Source: Scatophagus argus (lineage: Eukaryota; Chordata; Actinopteri; Scatophagidae). From it: a stretch of 64,000 bases of DNA. Position numbers and translations under genes: made by a program. Of the stretch, positions 18,250 through 30,900 are shown piece after piece (position 1 is the stretch's first letter; each line of letters opens with the position of its first letter). The stretch covers positions 27,782,999 to 27,846,998 of the forward strand of contig NC_058493.1 in the NCBI RefSeq assembly GCF_020382885.2. The letters are read 5' to 3'. The notes under the pieces are model-generated. The model was not told the DNA's origin. It saw only the letters and a program-made list of their open reading frames with translations, and did not search any database.

Positions 18250-19984
18250 ATGCACTCTGCAGCACTTTAATGTACAAAAAGTCAACTTTTCATTATTCAT
18301 AGTTTCATCCATAAAAGTAGTTATTTCACCTAACAAGCTCAATAAAATACAGTCTACATAAAAACTTCGCCTCGGCTGTTTAGTACTCGGCAGATAAAGT
18401 TTGTCTTCACGTATTTTTCACCGTGAAATCAGTTCTGGTTCAGTTTAGTAAAGCTCGTGTCACTACAGTGACTCTCAGTGCAGACGCTAATCACTCATCA
18501 GTTTGTGGCCCTTTGGCTGACTCATCGCTTGACAGGAAGTTGGATAACATGAATAAAATCTTCTGGTGTGGTCATTTCATATATCTTCTAACTGATTTAC
18601 TGTAAACTGACGTACATTTTCTGAGAAATGAAATGTAACATAACCAGAAGAGAACCTGACAATCCAGATCGTTACCACTTTCTAACAAGGAACCCTTTAT
18701 AACAGGATTATTCATGTTAATAATCATTCACTAATGCTTCATAGATTAATAAGTTCACCAAAGGGACTTTCATTTTCTACAACTTACTAACACTTAGGAC
18801 TACAGTCTGAATGGGTTGTTATGAGAGCTCTTTATTAACACTTAGTCGTGATTTACCAGCAGGAGGTTTTTATTTTATTACTGATTTATCAACCAATAAA
18901 GCCAGTAGTTTAAACTGAAGCTGCAGAAGGTTGCCGATGATGAAACACAAACTGCAGACATTTAACGACAATTAGCTTACATTACAGTCCATGTGATATC
19001 GTTGGGTTTTGAGTCGACAGTAGGACAATTTGAGAACGTCACATTTGGCTTTGGAAGATTGTGATGGACACTTTTCACCGTTTTCTGATATTTTATGGAC
19101 AAAATGTGATTAACTGCTTGCAGATTAATTGATAACAAGCCGTTAGCAGCAGCCCTCATTACAGCTCATAACCCCCCATGGTGCCTCATTAGAAAGTGGT
19201 TCAGTACAACTTGGATCTTATTCTGGGAGTTTTGGCTGTTGTGTCTGTTAAATAGACTCTGTAGTCACCAAAATAACTGGAGAGATCTAGAAAACAGGCC
19301 AAACACAACACAATTATGTCACGTGCAAAGACAGATGACAAATTATTATACAATATAACTTTAAAGGCTATTTTTACTACGTAATGCGTCTACGTAATGA
19401 TGTCACTTCCAGGACATCCACAGCTCCAGTTACAGACACGGCAGCATGTAGACTTCAATCATCAACCTCTAAACCTCAGCAGGAAAAGTGTGTGTTAAAG
19501 TCCATTTTAAATCACAGAGATGGTGTGTAAACTGTACCGAACATTTGCAATGGAACGTTTCAGTCATATTTTTCGCTCACCTTCGTTTGTTTGCCGTCTT
19601 CCATAACTGCTTGCATCTTTTGTCTCAGCGGACTTTGTTGTGCAGATGTTGCTGCAATTAATTTAGTGAGTACAATGCATGACCAGAAAGAACCAAGATA
19701 AGACCCAAGCTGACTCAGAGTTATCTCACCTCACAGTGTACACTTGGCCAACACCACAGAGACGAGAGTTTAGAGTTATTACTTCAGTAAATACTCACAG
19801 TAGAAAATAAATACTTTTTGGATCCTTGGATCAGTCCTGGAGGTTTGCTGCAGCTATCCAGAGATGTCGGAAGAAGCTGGACTGCTGAGACCTCTGCTTC
19901 AGGCTGCCGTCTCCAAAAAGTGACCAGTAAACAAACAGCTCAGTCTGGTGAACATTTTCTCCGACTCGAGTCCGACCTCAGCTG
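18250..19984 (-). other. cdhr5: Probable 3' UTR of cdhr5
   Basis: No coding signal is visible on either strand. The assignment depends on the minus-strand poly(A) signal at 18236-18241. Sequence at 18670-18850 (CCACTTTCTAACAAGGAACC and an AT-rich sequel) resembles a short fish repeat and is faintly similar to intron sequence at 24850-25130. Confidence 0.5.
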
Positions 19985-22900
19985 TCAGCCCTGCTGCTCC
20001 TGGCTGACCGGCGTTTTGTCCGGGCTCGTATTTCCACGGTCCTGCTCTTCACTGGGCTCTGTGCTCTCCTGCCCGCCATCAGGCTCTCTCAGCGGGGCTG
20101 CGGGATCTCTGACGACCCCCTCCATCTCCACCTCCCTGTCCAGCTCCTCCTCGGTCTCCTCCTCCACCCGGCCCACAGTGTCTGGGATAATCTCCACCTC
20201 GATGTCCGAGGAGTCCTCGCTCTCCTTGAACCACACCGTCTTCTGGCCCTCCTTCCTCCTCTGCTTGGTCAGGATCGACCTCATGCCGTACTCGTCCCCG
20301 TCTCCTCTGCCCCTTCTGGACGGTCTCACAGAGGGGCTCCCCTTGGGGACGTGATTGGTGTAGACGCCACAGGAGGAGCAGTGGCGGCTCCGTCTCTCCA
20401 GGGGGATGACGCGGCCTCGTGGCTGGGGGCAGGTGCTCCGCCTGGGAAGGGCGTTGTTCCAGCGCCTGGCACCCCCACGGCTCGGGTCGCCCTCATTCTG
20501 GAAGCCGTCGTTGGTGTACTGCAGGGAGTCCCTGTGGCCGGTCCGGGGCTGGTCGGACTTCAGGCAGGGGCCCAGGCACTACAGGCAGGAGAGAGGCCCC
20601 TCATTAATACAGCAGTTAATGAAGCGTGGAGGATATTGAGGCATTGTTGAACGTTACAGATGCCACCGTGGTTCCCGAGAGTGAGCTTAGGTTCATTTGT
20701 TCTGTTTTAACACAGAGCCCTTCTGTGGATTTCAGCTGATAAATATTCATCCAAGCCACACAGGAGGAGCTCTGCACATGCAGCCCGAAACAGCCGAGTC
20801 TCCGACGCCCCACAAGGAAAACAGCCAGTCTGGCTCTTTCTAAAAGTGAAAAATATTTGTACAAATTTCCTAAAGCTCAATAATCAACAAGTTAGATCTC
20901 ATTTGTTTACTTGTACATAATCTTAAATATGTGCCCTTGAGCAAGGCACTTAACCCCCGATGGGTTAAATGCAGAGAAGTAATTTCCCACCTTGGGATGT
21001 TCCTCCATTTCTAGTATTTATGTTCAAGCTAAGCTGATTGCCTTCAGCTCCATACATACTTATACTCCATACGTACTTATACACATGTGAGAACTGTATC
21101 GATCTTGAGACGTTCCTGGTGTGATGTGATGGGAACGTTTCCAAGAAGAGAGAAAACAGAAACTGACTGACCTCACATATTTTGTCCATGCTGGCATTTC
21201 CTTTCCACAAGCGGGAAATCAGGAATCCAATCACAATGAGGCAGAGGACGAGCAGGGCGGCCATGACCAGACCCAGCAGCGCCATGTCGCCCGGACGGTA
21301 GCCCACGTTCGAGGGAGACGGGACGGCCACAGCTGCAGCAAAGACAGCAGATGACTTAAGACTACACCTGCAGAATCTAACATCGCATCATCATCATCAT
21401 CAGTATTTTTCTCAGATATGTAAATATAAAATACATCATGACACTGAAAGTTCTTCATTTAGTGTTTGGTCCTACATGATGGTAAGAAATAAGTTTGGTG
21501 GGTCCAATTTATTGTGTGTGAAAACGCAAAAATGTTTTATTTTGATGTGCTGAATTTCTATTTTGGCCGAGCACGAGACCAGCTTGTCAGTGACTATCAA
21601 CTGCTACTTCCGCTGTTCGTCAGGATGATAAAGAAGAATCTCACCAGGTATGACCTGAACTGAGAGAGCAGCTGTTCCAAACTCCCCTGTTGTTGTGTCC
21701 ACTGCTCTGAGCTGCAGTCAGAAACAAGTTACAGCTTTAAAAACTGCCAGATGTGTCAGTCAATGTCAGCGACTTTCTGCTCAGTTGTTTTTTTTAAAGT
21801 CAGCACATCAGTCACCTGAAGCGCGAAGGACTCCGTCTTCACAACTCGCTTCAGGATCACAAAACCATCTGAGGTCACGTTGACGTAGCTGCTGTACTGA
21901 ACCTCGTACTTCACATCTGGATTCACACCCTGACACACACACACAAAATGACTGAAGGATTTTAGGTTATTGTCGCATGTCATTTAAAGCGGCACTTAAT
22001 GAGTTCTGTCCACTAGGGGGCAGACAGACACCAAAACAAACCCCGATGCTCCATCAGCAGTTTGTTGTGGTTAATGAGATAGCAAACCGCAACACAAACT
22101 CCCACTGAAAGACACAGAGGAACATTCAGAGTAGTGTTTGAGTAAACTTTTAGCTCTGGTTTAGTCTCCATCATCTCCTGAAAACTGATCAGACTCTCCT
22201 GACACTTGCTGTTGGACAGTTATTGTTCAGCTGTCTGAGAATGGGTTCACACAAAAGGTATCTGAAGCAACAGATTCACTGTGAGAACAGTCTGAAGGTC
22301 AAACCCCACAGGCTGAGCTTTGGTAACAATCAGCTGCACATGAAGAGAACTCACAGCGGCGAAGTCCTCGTCCCGAGCTCGGACCCTGAAGGGCCGGTTG
22401 GTGCTTCGGTCTCGGAGGATCATGCTCTCGGGGACGGAGTTGCTGTAGATAAATCCTTCGTATCGCTCCTTCTCAAAGCGAGGAGGGTTCCTGCTCTTCT
22501 TCATCACCTCGATGGTCACCTGAGTCACAGCAAACTGATCCCTGTTGGTCACCTGTGACGCCTGGCGGCCAGAGTGAGGTGCACTTTGTTTTTGCAATAA
22601 CTAAAAAGCTTCATTTGCTTGTTTTTATTCATTCAACTTCACCAGAGAAGAACAACAGGCTGCAGCAGGTTTACCAGAACGGTGAGGGTTATCGGGCCGA
22701 TGATATCAGCAGCTTTAGTCATGGTGATGTTCCCCGTTTCCTCATCAATCTGGAAGATATTCCCCTCATTTCCTGGGGGATGGAAGAAAACATCATCACA
22801 CAACACCTCAAACCACACACTCCGGGATGATGATGCTTTCAGGGCCTTTAAGATTTGACATTTTTGTACATTTCCAGATGTCTAAAAGCTCAAAGAACCC

Positions 22901-25900
22901 ATAAAAACGAAGCACTGCCACAAGGTTTTGTTTTCACAGTGAGTCCGGTGGCCTTTGAAAGCTTTGGAAGGTGCTGAAATGTTTTAGATTATTGCTGCTA
23001 CTGCACTGGCACTACTCATCATGATGATAGTTTAAATGTGTGTGTGGTTCAGTTCAAACCTCGCAGGATTCTGTAGCTGATCTGCTCACTCCGGTTCTTG
23101 TCTCCGTCCCTGGCGAACACCGGACCAGGCTCCAGCACCAGTGGACCCTCCTGTGGGTTAAAATCATCATGCACTGATTCTGCAGCCCACATCTGCTTTC
23201 ATTAGTGTGGAGAAAACACACTCATCCTCGACTATGGTAAAAAGTACTGTGAAAATACCCTGGTACTCTGGATTATTTTATCCTTTAATCAACTGATTGT
23301 CTGTACTTTTCTGATCAATCAGCTCACAGTTTCAGCTCCTCCTCCTGTTTAAATTGTTAGGAGATTTATAACAAAATGTCTTATTTTATGAGCTCTTCTT
23401 ACACTATATAGACAAAAGTATTGGGACAGCTGACCTTCACACCAACAGGGACTTTAATGACGTCTCATTGTAAACACTCAGACAGCTTTGCAGCTCTAAC
23501 AGCTTCCACTCTTCTGTGAAGGCTTTCCACAACATGTTGGAGTGTTTCTGTGGGAATTTGTGCCCATTCATGCAGTAGAGCATTTGTGAGGTCACACACT
23601 GATGTTGGACCAAAAGGCCTGGCTCACAATCTCCGTTCCAGTTCATCCCAAAGGTGTTGGATGGGGTTGAGGTCAGGGCTCTGTGTGGGCCAGTCAAGTT
23701 CTTCCACACCAAACTCATCCAACCATGTCTTTATGGAGCTTTGCTTTGTGCACTGGGGCACAGTCATGCTGGAATAGAAAAGGGCCTTCAACAAACTGTT
23801 GCCACAAAGTTGGAAGCATAGCATTGTCCAAAATGTCTTGGTATGCTGAAGCATTAAGATTTCCCTTCACTGGAAGTCAGGGGCCGAGCCCAAACTCTGA
23901 GAAACAGCCCCATACCACACCCGGAGTCAATAAAAAAGAGGACTGTCCCAATACTTTTGTCTGTATAGTGTAGTTTTGTGAAGTAACTAAAGCTGTCAGA
24001 TGAGGTCCAACTTGTCCCTGTGAGACGTGGTGGATTACATTCCATCAGTGGTTTCTATGTGTTCCCTGAAGTCATCCTGGGGGTCATCACAGACAAAGTG
24101 ACAAAGTTCTCACTGTCTCATCAGCACCTCTGCACCCGTGAACCCGTGAGCAGTATGAAAATAACTTCCATCTGCAAGTGACCGAATAATTTATAACTTT
24201 TAATCAGCGGATGTGTGGCAAATATCTGCAAGACCGTTGGCAGGACTGAAAGAACACCAAAAGTGAGCTCGACAAACGAGGGGAAATGAAGCCAACGCCA
24301 GGTGAGATGCTCACCTCCTTCTCAGTGAGGTTGACTTTGCCTCTGTAGCCGCCGCTCACACACAGTTTAGCAATTCCTAAGTTGGTCCTCAAGCAAGGCT
24401 GAAACCACGGGGGCCGGTTATCGATGTCCTTCACGAGGACCGTGATGGAGGCCACAGACGTGAAGAAGGGCTTGTTGGAGGCCGAGCCGTTGAACGTGTC
24501 CTGAGACATGTGACACCAGTCAGAGACGGAAGACGAGCAGCTGCCCAGATGTTGCTTTTGTTAGAAATGATTTCTTTACCTGCACGTGTAAAACCAGAGA
24601 GATCTTCTGCACGGTGTCGTAGTCCAGGATGCTTTTAACGAGTATCTTTGGACTGTTGACGTTTTCCAGGCGGAAATATTTATCCTGGTTTACCAGACAG
24701 AGAGACGAATAAAGAGATCATAGTGATAAAAATGTTATCAACTATGGACAAAAATGAAGATTAAAACATTTCATCACAACAGGAAAATAAAATCAGATAA
24801 AAAACACAGAAAACTAAATGGAATAAAACGGGATTTAAAGGAAAAATCTGTAACACTTTCTGTGAAGACCACATCTACAGTGTGTTATGGAGGCATTCAT
24901 AGTGTATTATAATGCATTTCTGACGCACTATGTCAACAGTCACAGATGATTAGAGATGTGATTTATAGTTAATTATAAGCCCAGGTGTCTTATGGAGGCT
25001 CTTTACTGGTTATGAACTAGAAGTTGACTGATGGGGCTTACAATGCATCACGACTACCTATACTCACCTGTACACACCTCAATACTAAGCCGTAGTGAGG
25101 ACTCAGTGTGTGTTATAACAGGCCATGCAGCATCATAACAATCACTCAGGAAGCAGTTTACTGCACTTTACTGTCCACCAACAGTGAAAGTTAAGATGAA
25201 GCTGCAGTGTTGTAACAGCGTGTGCTTCACTTTTCTGAACGCACACGGCCATGTGATGTGCACGCAGTCCATTCCATGTGTTCTTACTGTTGCAGACTCC
25301 AAGCGGTAGTACAGCGGCTCTGAGTCCACGTCTGTGGCTTCGATCAGTCCGACGCTGGAGTTGACCGCAGTGAGCTGCAGGAGTCGGGACGAACCGAACA
25401 TACAAACACGGAGCTGACACAAATACTCAGATCAAAGTAGTAATACTGCAGGGTAAAAATGCTGAAGTAAATAACCTGCATTTAAAGTACCAAAAGTGAA
25501 GATATATAATAATATTTTGTTTAATTTGAATTGTAGATGCATTGATGCTGCAGCTGGTAAAGCTGGCGCTAAGCTAATACATCATATTTAAACTGCTGAT
25601 TACATCTTCTATTAACATTCTGAATATGTAAAGTTATAAAATAAGTGTAAAAGGCACAAAGTTCTGAAATCATCCACGTTCACTTTAACGATCAGCACCC
25701 ACATGAACGTTTCGCTGCACTCTATTGGTTCCTGTAGGCTGTGTCACCTAAACTCTGCTGAGGGATGTTTCAGGTGGTAATAAACAACGTTAAAAGAGAA
25801 TGTGACTTTTAGCAGGTTTGTTTTTAGCAGCTTTTCTGTAGACACTGCAGTAATATCACACCACCACAACACTGACCTCGTTCACCTCCAGTATGAAGTG

Positions 25901-27893
25901 GCTCTGTGCAAAGTTTGGCGGGTTGTCGTTCAAATTTTCGACCAGAACTTCGACGGACTCGTTGACCTTGAAGAGAGCGAAGCGGTGAGCGACTCAGCAC
26001 TTTGTCTCGACTGTTGACAAACCCTGTGAGCTTGTGATTGGACGGTTTTACTCACAGATCTGGAGCCGACTCTGCTGCACTGCACCCAAACCACCAGAGC
26101 TGCACTGGAAAGCGACTGACACAAACACAGCATGTGAAGAGCTCATTTAAACACCACAGCTGATGGTTGTAAATTAGTTGTTCTCTAGTAGGAAGTCTGA
26201 TTTTCCCCGAAATATGTGTGATCAAATAAATTCACTGCTAAAATCTGATTTGTTCTCATTTTAAAGTTGCTGTATGAAACATTTCAAACAACAGTGCTTT
26301 ATGTTGTCACAACCTGCATGTCTTAAAAATAACATATATATAAATATTTATAACTATGTAAGTGTAGATTGTTCAGGTAAAGGTGCTGTTTATTAGTTTT
26401 CATTCTGTTTGAGTTGTTCAAATCCTTTTAAATCCTGCGAGTTTCTGACGCTCTACAGGAAGTGCATCACAGCTGGACTGAGCTCCGATTGGCTCCCCGC
26501 ACTGAAAGACTGTCCAATCGGGTGAGTTTAAAGGGTTTGAAATTCAAAGTGTCCACTCAGGAGAAGTCAAAGTTCTCACAGTTATCCTGTGACAAACTTT
26601 TAGTCTGAGCTGAATGTTATTCAGAACATCATACAAAACATTTTTCTCATCCTGAGTTTGTCAGTGTGTCCCAAAAAACACCCTGACAATCAAATAATAA
26701 TCTCCATTTATATTATACGGACTAAAGTGAAAAATCAGACAGTTATGACAATGATTATTGGTTGATAAATTGACTGATAAGTTAGAAGTCGCAGTACAGA
26801 AAAGCCAAAGATATGTCTGACGTAATCTTTAAAAACCGCCTTCAGTACACGTCGTCCCCGCTCTTAAAAACACAGCTTTAAAGATCAGGTCAGGTTCTAA
26901 TCACCTCGTAGTCGAGTCCTTTCTTCACCATCAGGGCGTTTCCCTTCAGATAAAACAGATCCTCAGGGTTCACTGCCACCCTCAGGTTCACATCACTGCC
27001 GGAGCTGATCTTCACCAGCTGGACGTCAGCCGTGTTGTTCTCCGGGACCGTCACGGGTCCCGGGGGGACCGTGCAGACTGAGAGGGACGACAATCAACAC
27101 CAGATCTTCGTCAAACGGTAGGCAGATTCATTTGAGATATGATTATGACCAAAACTGTTGGCAAACTTGACTTCTGTGATCCTTCCAACAGTGCTGGAAG
27201 GTAACCAAGTGCTTTAGAGAACATATACTTTACACCACACTTTATTAGGTACACCTTACTAGCATGGGGTTGGACCCCCTTTTTCCTTCAGCACTGCCTT
27301 AAATCTTGGTGGCACAGATTCAACACAGTGTTGGAAACATTCCTCAGAGGTTTTGGTTCACACTGACATGACAGCATCGCAAAGTTGCTGCAGATTTGTC
27401 GGCTGCACATCCACGAGGCTCCCGTTCCACCACATCCCGAAGGCGCTCTGTTGGTTTGAGATCTGGTGACTGTGGAGGCCATCTGAGTACAGTGACCTCA
27501 TGGTGATGTTCAAGAAGCCAGCCTGAGACGATCTGGGCTTTGTGACATGGGGTGTTATCCATCAGAGCAGTGCTTCACAACCTTTTCTCCTTGAAGCCCC
27601 CCTTGCCCGTGTCCAAGACAAGCCAGGCCCCCTCAGCCCCAACTCCCCCTACACACTCACTCACAGAGTTTAATTTCTGACAACCAAACAAACAGGTTTA
27701 CCTCATTAGAACAGAAGAATAACATACATCAGATACAACAGTACCTGTACAGTTTTCTTACCTTCTGTTTGTCACCAGGTGTAGAAAATACAAACAGAAA
27801 TAATACCTGCAAGGACATTTAGGTCTATTGTTTTTGTGAGAGCTAAACATTAAGCTTTAACAGTTTTCCTTTAACAACTGAACAGAGTGGACA

Positions 27894-27928
<35 letters not shown>

Positions 27929-30900
27929 TCTCACATAAGGAATAAAGATTTTCTGATAGCACCTGGGCCTGTACATACAGCTCTGTCACAGATCTCCTTC
28001 AGACAGTTAACTTCAACAGGGGACGTCTGCTGACATTCACATGCACATCATGTCAAGACGGGTTGGGACACAGCTTACAATAACAACAAACATCAATAAC
28101 AACAAACAAGTTATTCCTTACGTTTTTTACTCTGTGCCAGGTCACAAAGCTCATCTTCACAGCCGAGGTATTCCACGTCCTTGAGGATGGAAATGTAGGG
28201 GCCAATCAGGGGGGCCCGGGCTTCCTTTGATAAGTGCTCACTGATGTCTGCGAAGCGGCTCGGAGCAGGTTCAGGTGCCAGGTAAACTCGGTGCGTTGAG
28301 ACTCACGCACAGTGCCAGCAGACAGCTTCAGCAGCAGTAGAAACTGCTGTAATCCCCCTTTGACACTTCTTCAACTCTGTAATCCAGTCTGCGCACAAAG
28401 CGTCCAGGGCGTCTTCGCGCCGCATGACGTTTGAGTCAGGTCCCTGCATCCGCTTGTCTCATTGTACGACGTGAACGTGCCCGCCAGGTGTGCCGCTTTG
28501 CTCCAAAACGCATCAGTCAGCTGTTCATACAGTGGCCGGTGGTGAACTTGCAAGAATGGTTTGATTTGCACAAGCACGTGTCCACGCGACCACCACCGCA
28601 CCTGGACGAGCTTTAATAACGTTTACAACTTTAACTTCAGTTGACAGGGTGTTACTAAGGTCTTCTCAAAGTGTTTTACCTGCCGGAAAACCCTGGCAAA
28701 CCCCGTGTCGTTGCCCTTCACTGCAACATGCGACCAGGTGTTCATGGGGAGGATTGCTGGCTGAGAGTTGAGTCCACAGCCATAAACATGTCCTGGCCGG
28801 TTGTGGTTGTTTCTGGATTTGTGGACCTAAGAATGTCTTGTTTCAAGTCCTCACCATGACTCTACTGCACAGAAACAACGAGGACTCGTCGACACTGTTG
28901 TTGTGTCGTCCAGCTGAAATGCAAAGTTAGCGTTGCTCAGCTTCTCGTGCAGCTGGTTTTGCCAATCTGCAGCCATTTTATCAAGTCTGTCTTTCACAGT
29001 GTTGTCCGAGCGTGGGACAGTTTTCACTTCATCAACAACATGCGCGCCACACACCTGTTGTTAGCCTCGGCAGGTAACAGCGAACAGTCACATGACGCCT
29101 CGTGGCTCTGTGGAAATCACCACCTGCTCTTTCTCGACTTTCACCAAGAGTCTCGCGGTGTTTGCTCTCCTGGTGTCGTTCAGGTTGACTGGCTTCATGC
29201 TGTCATTAGCTAGCTTCTCACCACAAATGGCGCATCCTGGCCGGGAACTTTCCTGTCCTTCAATAAAACCAAAACCAACGTAACTCTTCAGATATTGCTT
29301 TGTTTTCTTCTTTGATGCAGATGAACCATCGGTACTTTTACGTTTCTCAGACATTGTGTTTTATTCATGAAGTGACCCTGACAACAGGAAAACAATCAGG
29401 GATGAGTTACGCAGGTTTAGCCTAGCCTAGCCCGCTAGCTGTTTGCGCATGGTCAGAGGTCAGCACAGACAAACCTGTGTTCGATCTCTGGCGCCCCCCA
29501 GTGGGGGATCCACATGGTTGGCATCAACACTCAGGTAGGCTGTGGTGTTTAAATGACGCTCAGGTGGTACTAAGGGGCCCAGAGAGTGTCAGGAGAATAT
29601 CCTCCACACCATTACAGCACCACCAGCACCAGCACCACCACCCTGAGCTGATACAAGGCAGGAGGGATTCAAGCCTTCAAGTTGTTTCTACCTTCTGCCA
29701 TAAGCAGACCAGGCAACATTTTCCAGTCTTCTTTGCACAGTTGTGGTGCTCCTGTTCATATTGCAGCCTCAGCTGACAGGAGGGGCACCCAGTGTGGTCT
29801 TCTGCTGCTGGAGTCCATCTGCTTCAAGACTCGGCCATGACACCTTCACAGTCACTGAAATCACTTCTCTTCAGCCTTTCTGATGAGCTCAGATTGAACT
29901 TCAGCAGGTCGTCTTGACGTGTCCACGTGTCTAAATGCGCTGAGTTGCTGCCATGTGATTGGCTGATTAGATATTTGCATTAAACTGCAGTTGAGGTGTA
30001 CCTAATAAAATGGCCGGCGAGTGTAAGACAGTCACTGACTGTTTCTGGTTTCAATACTTTACACAATTTTTCTGAGGTAACACTTTAAACGCAGGACTTT
30101 ACTTGTAATTAAATATTTTAGAGTGCTGTTTTAGTACTTTTAATCAGTAAAGGATGTGAACACTTCGTCACACACACACACACACCTTCATTCCCACTGC
30201 TGTTAGACTATATAATTCAATGGTCTAGTCCTCTTTTCCTCCCTCATGAGGACTTGTGTATATCTGTATATTGTACTGTGTTTACTGTACTTGTAAAGTG
30301 TGAATTTATAACTCTATATTTTTTGTAACTGTTTTTGCACTCTTTTTGCTTTTTGCACTCTTTTTCTGTTCTTGTGAGCTGCCATGACAAGTGGATTTCC
30401 CCACTGCAGGATCAGTAAAGTTCTTATCTTATCTTATCTTATCTTATCTTATCACACTGTAGCAGTGCGAACGTTCATTGACTGTTGAAGTGTGGGCGAC
30501 CGTCTTCAACGTCAGTGAAACAAAGGAAACTATTGGTCCCCCTCACCTCAACATCCTTCATTCTCATTAATAACCAAACAGCTCAAACTGTTGACAGTTT
30601 CAAACACACTGCAGTGACATGAAGCCAGCCATCCACAAGCTTAAAGGACTCTCTGCTGCTCCCGGTCACCTCCTGAGCATCAGTCAGTCCATCCTGTACT
30701 CTTCCACCTCCTTCTTTAACAACCATAACCAACACCAGTGCCAGGATAATTTATTCCCCCCACAGCCAACCTCGCAGGGCTGAACAGTAAGGACGTCACA
30801 CGGCCTCTGAGTCACCTCCTTCCCTGCAGACGCGGCGCTCTGAGGTGCAGCAGGAGCCATGATGAACAACAGGCCTGCTGAACGTGTTGCTGACTGTCAG

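Larger units (their letters stand above)
27231..30025 (+). mobile_element. Tc1-like transposon, degenerate and interrupted
   Basis: The left end TTTATTAGGTACACCTTACT (from 27241) and right end AGGTGTACCTAATAAAATGG (from 29994) are inverted copies, flanked by TACAC/GTGTA. The interior resembles a widespread vertebrate Tc1-type element that I recall well: GTTGGACCCCC and TCGGCTGCACATCCACGAG on the left, CCTCCACACCATTACAGCAC and GTGTGGTCTTCTGCTGCTG on the right. The reading frame (complementary strand) is broken, and about 1.9 kb of hAT-type DNA splits the body between about 27571 and 29508. It occupies cdhr5 intron 1. Confidence 0.88.

Noticed and set aside
19818-20354. 178-residue open frame on the + strand
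   Set aside because: It is the antisense shadow of the last cdhr5 exon, whose minus-strand frame joins correctly to the upstream exons and matches the family tail block.
23624-23854. 76-residue transposase-like frame as a functional gene
   Set aside because: It is only the C-terminal part of a Tc1-type enzyme in a deletion derivative of 569 bases.
29088-29354. 88-residue BED-finger frame as a host gene
   Set aside because: It is the broken start of a hAT transposase whose later parts follow in order, split by stops, inside another transposon.
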